From contig NZ_JAJVKW010000018.1 in NCBI RefSeq assembly GCF_024198255.1, forward strand, positions 122,615-186,614: a stretch of DNA of 64,000 nt, given 5' to 3'. Within the stretch, counting starts at the first letter, position 1. Each line of letters opens with the position of its first letter. Below, piece by piece: positions 1 to 8,584 of the stretch. The notes under the pieces are model-generated. The model made no database searches, was not told the origin of the DNA, and saw only the letters and a program-made list of their open reading frames with translations. The translations under genes were made by a program, and so were the position numbers. The stretch comes from Myxococcus guangdongensis (GTDB taxonomy: Bacteria > Myxococcota > Myxococcia > Myxococcales > Myxococcaceae).

Positions 1-1424
1 GCCGCGTGGAAATCGTCGACGCGGGCAAGGACGGCACCCCGAGCTTCATCCGCGGCACGCTCGGCACGGTGGACCGCTCGCTCGTCTCGCTGAAGGCGGG
101 GGACGCGCTCGCGCCCGTGCTGCGGGGCCTGGCGCCGGTGTTCGGCCTGCGCGCCGAGGAGCTCACGCTGCGCACCAGCCGCACGGACGAGCTGGGCTAC
201 ACCCACGTGCGCTACGACCAGACCCGCCACGGCGTCCCCGTGAAGGGGGGCGAGCTGGTGGTGCACGTGAATGACAAGGGACGGGTGTACGCGGCCAACG
301 GCTCGGCGCGCGGCGCGGGGGAGCCGGCGGCGCTCGCGCGGCTGCCGCTGCACGCCGTCACCGACGCGGCGCTGGAGGGCCTGGACACGCTGAAGGTCGA
401 GGGCGAGCCGCGCTTCGTCTACTTCCTGGGCGCCGACGGTCCGCTGTCGGCCGCCTATGAGGTGCTGCGCGTGGGCACCCGCGAGGACTCGCCCGCGAAG
501 GACCGCGTCTACGTGGACGCGTCGTCGGGCCGCGTGCTGGACGTGCACCCGCTCATCCACGGGGGGCTCGACCGGCGCCTCCACTCGGCCAACAACCAGT
601 GGACCACGCCCGGCACCCTGCGGCGCCAGGAGGGTGGCGGGGCCACGGGCGACGCCCACATCGACCGGAACTACGACCACATCGGCACCACGTACGCCTG
701 CTACGAGACCATCTTCGGCCGCGACTCGTTCGACGACCGGGGCGCCACCATCACCAGCACCGTCCACTACGGCTCCGCGTATGTGAATGCGTACTGGGAC
801 GGCATCCAGATTGTGTTCGGGGATGGCGACAACGTGAACTCGGGCCAGCTGGGGCTGGACCTGGACGTGGTGTCGCACGAAATCACCCACGCGGTGACGC
901 AGTACGAGTCGGGGCTCGTGTACCGCAACGAGTCCGGCGCGCTGAACGAGAGCCTGTCGGACATCGCGGCGGCCATCTGCGAGAGCTGGGCTCGCGGCGG
1001 CGCGGTGGACGCGGACGTCTGGAAGATTGGCGAGGACATCTGGACGCCGAACATCTCCGGGGACGCGCTGCGCTACATGGACAACCCCACGCGCGACAAC
1101 TCGTCGCGTGACTACTACCCCGAGCGCTACACGGGCACCGCCGACAACGGTGGCGTGCACTGGAACTCGGGCATCCAGAACCTGGTCTTCAAGCTGCTCG
1201 TCACGGGCGGCACGCACCCGCGTGGCAAGACGGCCATCAACGTGGGTGGCGTCGGCATGAACCGCGCGGCGCAGACCTTCTACTTCGCGGCGACGAACTA
1301 CTACACGTCGACGACGACCATGTCCCAGGCCAAGGCCTACACCGTGCAGGCCGCGACGGACCGGTACGACGCCTCGGTCGTGAACGCGGTGCGCGACGCC
1401 TGGGGCGCCGCGGGCGTGCCCTGA
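1..1424 (+). CDS. M4 (thermolysin-type) metallopeptidase, 5' end outside window
   Basis: Zinc-dependent secreted neutral protease. The reading frame is open to the window edge, and the first in-frame GTG (position 6) leads straight into the propeptide without a signal peptide. The true start is therefore upstream and this entry is partial. In order: an FTP/PepSY-like propeptide (about residues 30-180 of the visible part), then the catalytic domain from about 205 to the end. Counting from the GTG at 6, HEITH gives zinc ligands H291 and H295 with catalytic E292. The third ligand is E315 in GALNESLSD, and the transition-state His is H385 in GVHWNSG. The spacing H295 to E315 (20 residues) equals that in thermolysin (146 to 166). 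The C-terminus is complete, with no extra PPC or PKD domain. Probably an extracellular digestive enzyme of a predatory bacterium. Family call is firm; substrate unknown. Confidence 0.93.
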   Translation, partial: RVEIVDAGKDGTPSFIRGTLGTVDRSLVSLKAGDALAPVLRGLAPVFGLRAEELTLRTSRTDELGYTHVRYDQTRHGVPVKGGELVVHVNDKGRVYAANGSARGAGEPAALARLPLHAVTDAALEGLDTLKVEGEPRFVYFLGADGPLSAAYEVLRVGTREDSPAKDRVYVDASSGRVLDVHPLIHGGLDRRLHSANNQWTTPGTLRRQEGGGATGDAHIDRNYDHIGTTYACYETIFGRDSFDDRGATITSTVHYGSAYVNAYWDGIQIVFGDGDNVNSGQLGLDLDVVSHEITHAVTQYESGLVYRNESGALNESLSDIAAAICESWARGGAVDADVWKIGEDIWTPNISGDALRYMDNPTRDNSSRDYYPERYTGTADNGGVHWNSGIQNLVFKLLVTGGTHPRGKTAINVGGVGMNRAAQTFYFAATNYYTSTTTMSQAKAYTVQAATDRYDASVVNAVRDAWGAAGVP

Positions 1425-1470
1425 GCCCGCGCCGAGCGGAAGTCCCACCCCACCACCTCAAGGAGAACCC

Positions 1471-2307
1471 ATGAAGAACGTCTTCATCGCAGCCGCAGTC
1501 TTCTCGGTGTGTCTGTCGAGCACCGCCCTGGCGCAGCTGTCCACGCGCTGCTTCCAGGACGACCAGCTCGTCACCATCGACCTCGCCCGGGGCCGCAACG
1601 CCTGGGCGCGCAAGTGTGGCCTCATCACCGCCTCGCGCGAGGCGTACCTCAACACGGAGAACGAGTACCAGGTCTTCACCAACGGCTGCTACGCGTACCC
1701 GGCGGTGCCCGGGGGCTCCACGTGCAGCTTCCACGTGCCCGCGGACGAGGCCTCCGCGTGCATCACCGGGCTGAACAAGCTGGGCACCTGCGTCGCGGGC
1801 TGCACCACGCCCAGCCAGAAGGTGGCCTTCGACGGCCGCATGCTGCCGATTCCGGAGGCCTACGCGTCCGGCGTCACCACCGTCACCGCGCTGAGCCCCA
1901 CCTCCGAGCCGGGGCTCTTGCGCTACGGCGAGCAGGCCATCCGCAGCTACGTGGCGGGTGACACCCAGGAGGACATCTTCGCCCTGGAGACGAAGGAAGG
2001 CCGCCGGCTGGAAGTGACGGCGGAGCACCCGATGGTGCTCGGCGACGGGACGATGGTGAAGGCCCGCACGCTGCAGGCCGGCGACACGCTGATGGGCGCC
2101 GACGGCAAGACGCTGCACCTGACGCGCGTCACCGTCTTCAGCTTCAAGGGCCAGGTGTGGAACGTCCGGCCGGAGAGCCACGTGAAGCTGGAGAACGTGA
2201 TGAACGCGGAGGGCTTCCTCACCGGCTCCGTGCGCTTCCAGAACGAGTGGGCGCAGGATGACTACCGGCTGTCGTTGAGGGACGAGGTCGACGTCGGCGG
2301 TCTGTAG
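1471..2307 (+). CDS. Secreted protein with N-terminal Cys-rich module and C-terminal Hint (intein-like) domain
   Basis: 278 aa, preceded by a good AAGGAG ribosome site. The signal peptide ends at about ALAQ (22). Residues 23-110 form a small module with six cysteines (27, 49, 73, 85, 97, 107) and the motif GRNAWARKC. From C111 a Hint fold follows: block-A-like CTTPSQKVAFDG (C111 as candidate nucleophile) and block-B-like EVTAEHPM (T183, H186), then AGDTLMGADG. The C-terminal HN(C/S/T) splice junction of true inteins is not visible, so self-cleavage or cross-linking as in bacterial-intein-like or hedgehog proteins is more likely than splicing. The N-terminal module recurs without Hint in the gene at 3076-3525. 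Follows the M4 protease by 46 bp and may be cotranscribed. Function unknown. Confidence 0.8.
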   Translation: MKNVFIAAAVFSVCLSSTALAQLSTRCFQDDQLVTIDLARGRNAWARKCGLITASREAYLNTENEYQVFTNGCYAYPAVPGGSTCSFHVPADEASACITGLNKLGTCVAGCTTPSQKVAFDGRMLPIPEAYASGVTTVTALSPTSEPGLLRYGEQAIRSYVAGDTQEDIFALETKEGRRLEVTAEHPMVLGDGTMVKARTLQAGDTLMGADGKTLHLTRVTVFSFKGQVWNVRPESHVKLENVMNAEGFLTGSVRFQNEWAQDDYRLSLRDEVDVGGL

Positions 2308-2328
2308 TCCCCACGCCGCCCGCCGTCA

Positions 2329-2358
2329 CGGGGCTCCGGTCAGCGCGCCGGAGCCCCG
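2329..2358. terminator. Bidirectional terminator hairpin between convergent genes
   Basis: Perfect 11-bp inverted repeat (2329-2339 with 2348-2358) around an 8-nt loop. It lies 22 bp after the stop of the Hint gene and 14 bp beyond the stop of the opposing Cys-rich gene. There is no long T tract, as is usual in very GC-rich genomes. Position between converging 3' ends supports termination on both strands. Confidence 0.75.
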
Positions 2359-2371
2359 CCTCCCCGACACG

Positions 2372-3079
2372 TCAGGGGATGTTGCAGGGGTACTGGGGCA
2401 GCATGCAGGACCCGCCGAAGCCACAGTCCTGGCTGCACGTGTAGGGTGACTCCCGGGCCGAGCAGAGCCCGTCGCCGCAGAAGCCGCAGTCGTCCAGGCA
2501 CGAGCCCCAGCTCTCCGTGCCGGCGCAGACCCCGTCACCGCAGAAGCCGCAGTCCTGCACGCAGGTGTACAGGTTCTCCGCGCCGTTGCACGCGCCGTCA
2601 CCACACGCCGTGCCGCAGTCCGTGGGGCACGTGGCGGTGGACTCGCCCGCGCCGCAGACCCCGTCACCGCAGGGGTTGGGACAGCCGCAGTCGACGGGAC
2701 ACGAGTACACCGTCTCGCCCTTGCACTGGCCATCACCGCAGTAGCAGTCCGACGGGCAGTTGCCCTCGGTCTCCGCGCCGTTGCAGGCACCGTCGCCGCA
2801 CACGCTCGCGGGGCCGCAGTCGTAGGGGCAGTTCCACGGGCTCTCCGAGGGCGCGCAGTAGCCGTCCCCGCAGACCTCGCAGTAGGCCATGTTGCACTGG
2901 GGCAGCATCGGGTCGACGCCCGGGGCCTCCTGGAGCGGAATCATCGGACAGGGACAGTAGGGCAGCGCCTGGGACGCCTCGCCCAGCCCGTCCTCCGACT
3001 CGGACGGCGAGACGGGGCCACAGGCCGTGAGCCACAGGGCCACCACCGCGAGCCTCGCGACGAAGCTCGCCGCGCTCAT
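2372..3079 (-). CDS. Cys-rich repeat lipoprotein (seven CGDG-type repeats)
   Basis: 235 aa from the ATG at 3079. This start is chosen because it overlaps the stop of the upstream gene as ATGA (3076-3079) and leads directly into a signal peptide with lipobox LTAC. The mature protein begins with a serine/acid-rich linker and two CP/CN segments. Seven repeats of about 20 residues follow, of the form CGDG-x-C-x(4-6)-E-x(4)-C-x(2)-DC(G/Y). Each repeat carries four Cys, suggesting disulfide-bonded beads on the outer surface. The repeat type is common in myxobacterial surface proteins. Last gene of the minus-strand operon starting at 5216. No catalytic motif seen; likely structural or adhesive. A longer N-terminal reading is possible but would bury the signal peptide. 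Confidence 0.82.
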   Translation of the reverse strand: MSAASFVARLAVVALWLTACGPVSPSESEDGLGEASQALPYCPCPMIPLQEAPGVDPMLPQCNMAYCEVCGDGYCAPSESPWNCPYDCGPASVCGDGACNGAETEGNCPSDCYCGDGQCKGETVYSCPVDCGCPNPCGDGVCGAGESTATCPTDCGTACGDGACNGAENLYTCVQDCGFCGDGVCAGTESWGSCLDDCGFCGDGLCSARESPYTCSQDCGFGGSCMLPQYPCNIP

Positions 3080-3525
3080 GTCGGGCCCGCCGCGTCCCGC
3101 GAGGCGTCGCGAGCGGCGGCGAACCGGAACCACTCGGGCGGCCATGGCGCCTCGAGCGTCTCCAGATAGGCGAGCAGTCCCTCGCGCGGCGCGTGGCGCT
3201 CACGGGAGGCCACGCACGAGCCGAGGTTGATGAGCCCGGACACGCACGGCGCGCTCGCCGACACGGGCACGAAGTACTGACAGTTGTTCGTGGAGCAGGG
3301 GTACTGGAAACAGCCGTTGGCGAAGACCTGGTACTCGTTGTCGGCGTTGAGGATGGTCTCCTTCGCCGCGGAGATGTAGTTGCACTTGCGCGCCCAGGCG
3401 TTGCGTCCGGCGACCTGCTGCGGCGTGAGGTTGTCATCCCCACCGCATCGGCCACTGAGCTGCGCCCAGGAAGGGCTGGCGAAGCCCGCGGTGACGAGAC
3501 AGACGACGACCCAGAGTTGCTTCAT
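3076..3525 (-). CDS. Secreted Cys module protein, Hint-less paralogue of the 1471-2307 gene
   Basis: 149 aa with a signal peptide ending near SWAQ. Residues 23-105 match the N-terminal module of the Hint protein: AQLS-x-RC, GRNAWARKC, NEYQVF-x-NGC and LGSCVAS align one to one with its AQLS, GRNAWARKC, NEYQVF and LGTCVAG. Homology stops exactly where the Hint nucleophile Cys would be (SCVASRER against TCVAGCTT). It is replaced by about 40 residues of Arg/Ala-rich, unrelated tail. The TGA stop overlaps the ATG of the next gene (ATGA), so translation of this reading frame to its end is probably used for coupling. The tail could be a relic of a deleted Hint domain. Function unknown. Confidence 0.75.
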   Translation of the reverse strand: MKQLWVVVCLVTAGFASPSWAQLSGRCGGDDNLTPQQVAGRNAWARKCNYISAAKETILNADNEYQVFANGCFQYPCSTNNCQYFVPVSASAPCVSGLINLGSCVASRERHAPREGLLAYLETLEAPWPPEWFRFAAARDASRDAAGPT

Positions 3526-3558
3526 GCCAACCTCCTCGATGGATGCACTGCGCGAGCT

Positions 3559-4722
3559 TCAACGGCGTGGGACGCGGACGGTGGAGCCCAGGAGCACCTC
3601 CACCGAGTCGCGCGTCGTCCAGGCCAGGTCCGGGAAGCCGTCCTGGTCCAGGTCCTCCGCCACCAGGGACGAGGGCATCGTGCCCGCGGCCACCAGCGCG
3701 GGCGCCCCCAACACCCCACCCACCTCGCCGAGCAGCAGGTAGACGCCCCCGGTCAGCCCCGCGAAGGCGACATCCTCGCGGCCGTCCTGGTTGAAGTCGG
3801 CGACCACCATCTCGCCCGGCGAGTCCGCGGGGATGGAGGACACCTCGGTGAAGCCGCCCCGTCCGTCCCCCAGGTGCACGGAGAGATAACCGGAGTCCGA
3901 GACGCTGTGCGAGATGACCAGGTCCAGGAGCCCGTCCCCATTGACATCCAGCGACACCAGGCGGAAGGGCTCGTCGTCCGCGGAGCCGGCGAAGCGCACG
4001 GGCGCCGCCGCGGACAGCTCGCCCCGCTCCGTCGCGAGCAGCACGTCCACCGTGAAGCTGTTGGTGTTGAGCACCAGCACGTCGGACCGACCATCCGCGT
4101 TGACATCCGCGAGCACCAGGTCCCGGGGCAGCCCGGTGACGGAGTGGGGCTCCGCCGCGCCGAAGGTGCCGTCCCCCTTCCCCTTCAGGAAGGTGATGTT
4201 GAAGTAGCCCCCCGAGCCCGCGTTCTTCGTCATCGCGTCCAGCAGCCCGTCACCGTCCAGGTCCGCCACGCGCACCTGCTGCGAGTGGTTGCCCAGCGAG
4301 TGGGGCACACCCTCGCGGAAGCCGCCGCCCGGCTCGCCCAGCCGCACCGTCAACGCATTGGCGAAGTGGCCGACGATGAGCAGGTCCGGACGACGGTCCG
4401 CGTTCACGTCGCCGACCGCCACGTCCATGGGCGTGGTGCCCGCCGACAGACAGCGGGGGGCGGAGAAGGCGCCCTTCCCCGCGCCGTCCAGGATGCAGAC
4501 CTGCTCGGTCTGAGAGGCGACCAGGACCAGGTCCTTCACCCCGTCCCCGTCGACGTCGGCCGTGTGCAGCCCGCGCGCCTGGGTGCCTCCCGCGGCGTGT
4601 GTCACCCCCGCCTCGGTGAAGCCCAGCCACTGGACGTCCGCGAAGCCGCGGGGAGAGATGGTCGAGGACGAGCACGCCAGCAGCGCGCAGCAGGCCCACC
4701 CGAGAGAGAAGTACCGGGACAT
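3559..4722 (-). CDS. FG-GAP/VCBS repeat lipoprotein
   Basis: 387 aa with lipobox LLAC (signal peptide of about 16 residues). The mature part is a series of integrin-alpha-like FG-GAP blades. Calcium-loop motifs DVDGDGVKD, DVNADRRPD, DLDGDGLLD, DVNADGRSD, DVNGDGLLD, DFNQDGRED and DLDQDGFPD recur roughly every 45-60 residues, fitting a seven-bladed beta-propeller. Such propellers bind Ca2+ and mediate extracellular protein or carbohydrate contact. It sits 8 bp after the Cys-rich lipoprotein at 4731-5216 and 33 bp before the Cys-module gene, in one operon. No enzyme domain. Likely surface-exposed binding protein. Confidence 0.88.
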   Translation of the reverse strand: MSRYFSLGWACCALLACSSSTISPRGFADVQWLGFTEAGVTHAAGGTQARGLHTADVDGDGVKDLVLVASQTEQVCILDGAGKGAFSAPRCLSAGTTPMDVAVGDVNADRRPDLLIVGHFANALTVRLGEPGGGFREGVPHSLGNHSQQVRVADLDGDGLLDAMTKNAGSGGYFNITFLKGKGDGTFGAAEPHSVTGLPRDLVLADVNADGRSDVLVLNTNSFTVDVLLATERGELSAAAPVRFAGSADDEPFRLVSLDVNGDGLLDLVISHSVSDSGYLSVHLGDGRGGFTEVSSIPADSPGEMVVADFNQDGREDVAFAGLTGGVYLLLGEVGGVLGAPALVAAGTMPSSLVAEDLDQDGFPDLAWTTRDSVEVLLGSTVRVPRR

Positions 4723-4730
4723 GACGGCTC

Positions 4731-5216
4731 CTAGGGCCGGAGGTCGGGAATGGCGAACGGGTCACCGGGCAAGAGGCGTCCGGGCACCGCGTCACGCGGG
4801 CAGGCGTGCTTCGCCGAGGCCAGCGTCGCCGTGTGACATGCGCCCGCGCAGGAGCCGGGGCAACCACAGTCCACGGGGCAGCTCGACACATCCTCCGCGA
4901 CACAGGCGCCGTCCCCGCAGAAACAGTCGACGGGACAGGTGGCCTCCGTCTCGTCCTGACAGAGGCCATCACCGCAGCCCGCGTGACAGCCCGCCATGCA
5001 GGAGTCCTGGACCGACGCCGAGCGGGCCGCGGGGCAGCCACGCATCGCCTGGACGCTCGCGCCCAGCACCAGGGGCGGCGGCGCCTGCTCCCGGGAACCA
5101 CAGGCCATCAATCCCAGCACGGCGAGGAGCCCCCACCACCCGCTCCACCTCAAGGTCGAGGGCGCTTCAAGCTCGCACACCGGGAGTGCGAGATGACGAT
5201 GGCGACGTGGCTTCAT
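4731..5216 (-). CDS. Short Cys-rich repeat lipoprotein, first gene of the operon
   Basis: 161 aa from the ATG at 5216, which gives a signal/anchor segment ending in lipobox LMAC about 40 residues in. The N-terminus before the hydrophobic stretch is unusually long and basic. The mature part contains two repeats of the CGDG-x-C-x(4-5)-E/D-x(4)-CPVDC type seen seven times in the gene at 2372-3079, plus a CMAGCHAGC and a CPGSCAGAC segment. Presumably a surface lipoprotein acting with the two operon partners that share repeat or module types. No catalytic residues recognised. Confidence 0.72.
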   Translation of the reverse strand: MKPRRHRHLALPVCELEAPSTLRWSGWWGLLAVLGLMACGSREQAPPPLVLGASVQAMRGCPAARSASVQDSCMAGCHAGCGDGLCQDETEATCPVDCFCGDGACVAEDVSSCPVDCGCPGSCAGACHTATLASAKHACPRDAVPGRLLPGDPFAIPDLRP

Positions 5217-5337
5217 CGGGTCAGCCCCCCACCGACGGGTTTCGCTATATCCTCGGGACCTCTTCGTTCCCGACCCTGCAATCACAAGCGTGGTTTGGGT
5301 GCCGTACCCAAGTCAAGGAATCGTCCCGGGGGGACAC
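5217..5337. promoter_or_regulatory. Divergent promoter region
   Basis: 121-bp spacer between the divergent starts at 5216 (minus) and 5338 (plus). It must hold the promoter of the Cys-rich lipoprotein operon and probably that of the HEAT-repeat gene. The only AT-rich point is GCTATATCC around 5242-5250. I cannot assign convincing -35/-10 pairs to either strand. Confidence 0.4.
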
Positions 5338-7299
5338 ATGCGCCGCAAGCGGCTGAACGTCGTCGCGTTGGCAGCCATCCTGCTCCTGGCGGGACTGGGT
5401 GGCGTGTGGTGGAAGAATGCCACCGACACGACGTCTTCCGACCCCACCGTCGCCCACGTCCGCGCGAAGACACACACCCTCCCGGACCCCGACGCGGCGC
5501 CCTCCGAGCCCCTCGCGCCACGAGACCCCCGGGCCTGGGTGCCGGGCACGCTGCGCCGTCACGCGCTGACGCTGGGGCTGACGATGTCCTTCGCCGGACA
5601 GCCCGCGCCCCAGGGCGCCGCGCCGCCCGGCATGCGCATCACCCTTCGGGGTGAGTGGGACGAGGGCCTCGTCTCGGCGGAGGGCGCGGAGGCCATCGTG
5701 CGCCTCCAGCTCCGGCCCACCGCCTTCACGCTGGACGTGGAGGGACAGGGGGCGTTGGCGCCCGAGACGCGGCAGGCGATGGAGGCGGCGCTGTCGCAGC
5801 CGTTCTTCGCGACGCGGGACGCGCGCGGCGCGGTGACGCTCGCCCACTTCGAGCAGGGCGTGGACGAGCTCGCGATGGGGCTGCTCCGCTCGGTGGTGGC
5901 CACGTCCCAGTTCGTGAGGGAGGGCGTGGCCACGCCGACGTGGCGGACCGAGGAGCAGGACACCTCCGGCCAGTACTCGGCGGAGTACCAGCGCCAGGGC
6001 GAGCGCCGCTTCGACAAGCGCAAGCGCGAGTACACCGCCATGGCCACGCCCCAGGGACTCCAGCCGCTCGGGACGTCGCCGCGCATGAGCGTCAGCGGGG
6101 GCGCCACGTTCGAGCTGGGCGAGGACGGGGGGCTGGAGTCGCTCCAGTCGCGCGAGCAGCTCACCGTGGAGTCCGGCCAGGGGATGCCCACGGTGACGAA
6201 CGCGATGGAGCTGACGCTGCGGCTCGTCGAGCGCCGCCAGGAGCCGACGCTCGTGGGCGCCTTCGCCGCGCGCTTCGGGCGCCTGCGCGCCGCCCCTCTG
6301 GCCAGCTTCCAGGGACAGTCGGCGGACCCGCTCGCGCACCACCGTCAGGTGCTGGGCAAGCGCCGCCTGGAGGACATCCTCGCGGACCTGCTCTCGCTGC
6401 CCACCGACGAGAAGGCCCGCGACGACGCCCGCACGCGCGCCCTGGAGCAGCTGCGCGCCCTGCTGCTGCTGCGCCCCGAGGAGGCCGCTCGCATCCCCGC
6501 GCTCCTGCGCACCCAGGGCCTGTCCCCGCAGGCCGCCAGCGCCATGTTGGGCGCGCTCTCCGCGGCGAGCACGCCGGAGTCGCTGCGCGCGCTCGTCCAG
6601 GCCACGGGGGACACCGCGCTCACGTCGGACGTGCGCATGGACGCCGTCTCCGCGCTGGGCATGGCGGACAACCCCATCCGCGAGGGCGTGGACACGCTGC
6701 GGCAGCTGTCGCGCACCGACGACCCGAAGCTGCGCGGCACCGCCACGCTGGCCCTGGGCAACGCGGCGCTCCAGCTGAGCGACACCGCGGGCCGCGACGC
6801 CGAGGCGCTCGTGCAGGAGCTGAAGAACGACTACCGCGCCGCGCGCGACGCCGAGCAACGCGCCCTGCTCCTTCGCTCGCTGGGCAACACCCGCTCACCG
6901 GGCGTGCTCGACACCCTCACCGAGGCCCTGCGCTCCGACGCCTCCCGGGTGCGCGAGGCCGCGCTCGTCGCGCTGCGCAACATCCCTGGCCCCGAGGCGG
7001 ACCGGCTCCTGTTGGAGCGGCTGGTGAATGACACCGCCTCCGAGGTGCGCCGCGCCGCCGTCTTCGCGTGTGGCTTCCGCCCGCTCGAGCCGCTGCTCCT
7101 GCCCGTGCTGGGACAGGCCCTGCGCGAGGACGCCTCCGATGGCGTGCGCTCCGACATCCTCCAGCTGCTCGGCCAGCACCGCCACGCCACCCCGGGCGCC
7201 CTGGCGCTGCTGCGCTGGGCGAGCCAGCACGAGAAGAACCCGGACCTGCGACGCATGGCCAACACCTACGTGGAAACCCCCACCACGCCTCAGCCCTGA
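5338..7299 (+). CDS. Exported HEAT-repeat protein with N-terminal beta-rich domain
   Basis: 653 aa. The ATG at 5338 is chosen because it starts a basic signal-anchor (MRRKRLNVVAL, then a hydrophobic stretch and GVWW). Residues about 70-330 have an alternating beta pattern (for example LTLGLTMSFAG, ITLRGEWDEG, FTLDVEGQG). Residues about 340-640 are alpha-helical HEAT-type repeats, with recurring segments such as LRGTATLALGN, RVREAALVALRNIPG and EVRRAAVFACG. No catalytic motif. The order of beta-domain then helical superhelix resembles the N-terminal part of large lipid transfer proteins (vitellogenin type), but that is only a fold-level guess. The next gene (130 bp downstream) is beta-rich and exported, so they may function as a pair. 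Confidence 0.78.
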   Translation: MRRKRLNVVALAAILLLAGLGGVWWKNATDTTSSDPTVAHVRAKTHTLPDPDAAPSEPLAPRDPRAWVPGTLRRHALTLGLTMSFAGQPAPQGAAPPGMRITLRGEWDEGLVSAEGAEAIVRLQLRPTAFTLDVEGQGALAPETRQAMEAALSQPFFATRDARGAVTLAHFEQGVDELAMGLLRSVVATSQFVREGVATPTWRTEEQDTSGQYSAEYQRQGERRFDKRKREYTAMATPQGLQPLGTSPRMSVSGGATFELGEDGGLESLQSREQLTVESGQGMPTVTNAMELTLRLVERRQEPTLVGAFAARFGRLRAAPLASFQGQSADPLAHHRQVLGKRRLEDILADLLSLPTDEKARDDARTRALEQLRALLLLRPEEAARIPALLRTQGLSPQAASAMLGALSAASTPESLRALVQATGDTALTSDVRMDAVSALGMADNPIREGVDTLRQLSRTDDPKLRGTATLALGNAALQLSDTAGRDAEALVQELKNDYRAARDAEQRALLLRSLGNTRSPGVLDTLTEALRSDASRVREAALVALRNIPGPEADRLLLERLVNDTASEVRRAAVFACGFRPLEPLLLPVLGQALREDASDGVRSDILQLLGQHRHATPGALALLRWASQHEKNPDLRRMANTYVETPTTPQP

Positions 7300-7429
7300 C
7301 ACCTCCGGCTGAGCGTGAGAAGTCAGACACAACCCCTCACCCCGAGGCGGTGTCAGTCACTTTCAATCACATTCTCGACTTCACTCGGAGTAAATAGACC
7401 TCTTCCATCCATCCCTCGGGAGGTCCCCC

Positions 7430-8584
7430 ATGAACAGGGCGGTATCGCGCGCGCTCGCGCTGATGCTGGTCGTCGTTCCAGGGCTCGTCGCGGCGCAGAG
7501 CTACGTCGACGCCACGCCGTACGTCGTGCAGCCCTCGAAGTATCCCTTCGTCACGTATGCGCCGGGCTACCGGTTGAATGACAGGGTGCCCTGGGAGTCA
7601 CAGGTGGCGCCCTTCTCGCCGGGCGCGAGCTACAGCGTCACGCAGGAGTACGCCATCCTCCAGGACGAGACGAACCGCACGGGAGGGCAGCTCCAGTACG
7701 ACGCCGCGGACTTCACGCACAACATCGACATCCAGCAGGCCACGATTCCGGAGGCCTTCACGCCGATGGTGCCGCCGCCCACGGAAATCATGCCGTGGAC
7801 CAATCCGTCTCAGACGTTCAACAAGTCCTACGTGCGCACGGAGCGCTTCGGCAACAACCTGTTCGGCGCGGGCTATCACCTCAACGCCGTGCTGACGGCG
7901 GAGACGGCGACGGTCAACGCGGACAAGAAGGTGGTGGCCGTGGCCGAGGGCAAGGTGTTCGCCCAGGTGTTCTCCTCGGAGCACGATTTGGTGCGCGGGC
8001 GCGCGCAGGTGGTGGGGCAGAACGGGGGCGCCAACAGCGGCACCGCGGCGCTGTACGTGCTGGGGCAGGAGGTCTGGTCCACGCCGCTGTACGCCACGTA
8101 CTCGCCGCCGCCCATCAACTGGAGCCGCACGTTCTTCTCCGTGTCCAAGACGTTCGTGATTGGACCGGTGCCCGTCACCGTGAAGGCGTCCCTGTCCGGC
8201 GGCGTGAAGCTGACGGTGAGCGGGCTGGTGGGCCCCACGGTGGCGCGGCTGTCGGCGACGCCGGGCGGCTGGTCCAACGTCACCGCGTCCGCGTCGGTGG
8301 ATGTCATCGTCGTGGCCATCGGCGTGGAGGGGAGCCTGGCGCTCATCAACGCCACGCTCCCCGCCTCCGGCGAGGTGTTCTGGCCCGTGTGCTCGCTCGA
8401 CTGGAAGCTGCGCACGGACCTGGACCTCAACGCGCTGTCCGGCACCCTCAAGGCCTACGCGAAGGTGCGCGTGCTCTTCTTCAAGAAGACCTGGTGGATC
8501 ACCATCGCGCAGTGGGCGGGCATCACCCACAAGATACCGCTGCTCGGCGTGGAGGGCTCACAACCCCTGGGCATCTGCAGTTAG
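7430..8584 (+). CDS. Exported beta-rich protein of unknown function
   Basis: 384 aa with a clean signal peptide (cleavage near VAAQ-S, about 23) and a GGGAGG-like ribosome site. It has no lipobox and no recognised domain. The second half is dominated by amphipathic beta strands with small residues, such as VKASLSGGVKLTVSG, ASVDVIVVAIGVEGSL and LDLNALSGTLKAYAKV. A Trp-rich tail (KKTWWITIAQWAG) and two Cys follow. Could be a periplasmic lipid-binding sheet or an outer-membrane-associated beta protein. Its stop codon overlaps the stop of the opposing LVIVD gene: TAG at 8582-8584 and, on the other strand, TAA at 8583-8581. Probably cotranscribed with the HEAT gene. Confidence 0.7.
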   Translation: MNRAVSRALALMLVVVPGLVAAQSYVDATPYVVQPSKYPFVTYAPGYRLNDRVPWESQVAPFSPGASYSVTQEYAILQDETNRTGGQLQYDAADFTHNIDIQQATIPEAFTPMVPPPTEIMPWTNPSQTFNKSYVRTERFGNNLFGAGYHLNAVLTAETATVNADKKVVAVAEGKVFAQVFSSEHDLVRGRAQVVGQNGGANSGTAALYVLGQEVWSTPLYATYSPPPINWSRTFFSVSKTFVIGPVPVTVKASLSGGVKLTVSGLVGPTVARLSATPGGWSNVTASASVDVIVVAIGVEGSLALINATLPASGEVFWPVCSLDWKLRTDLDLNALSGTLKAYAKVRVLFFKKTWWITIAQWAGITHKIPLLGVEGSQPLGICS

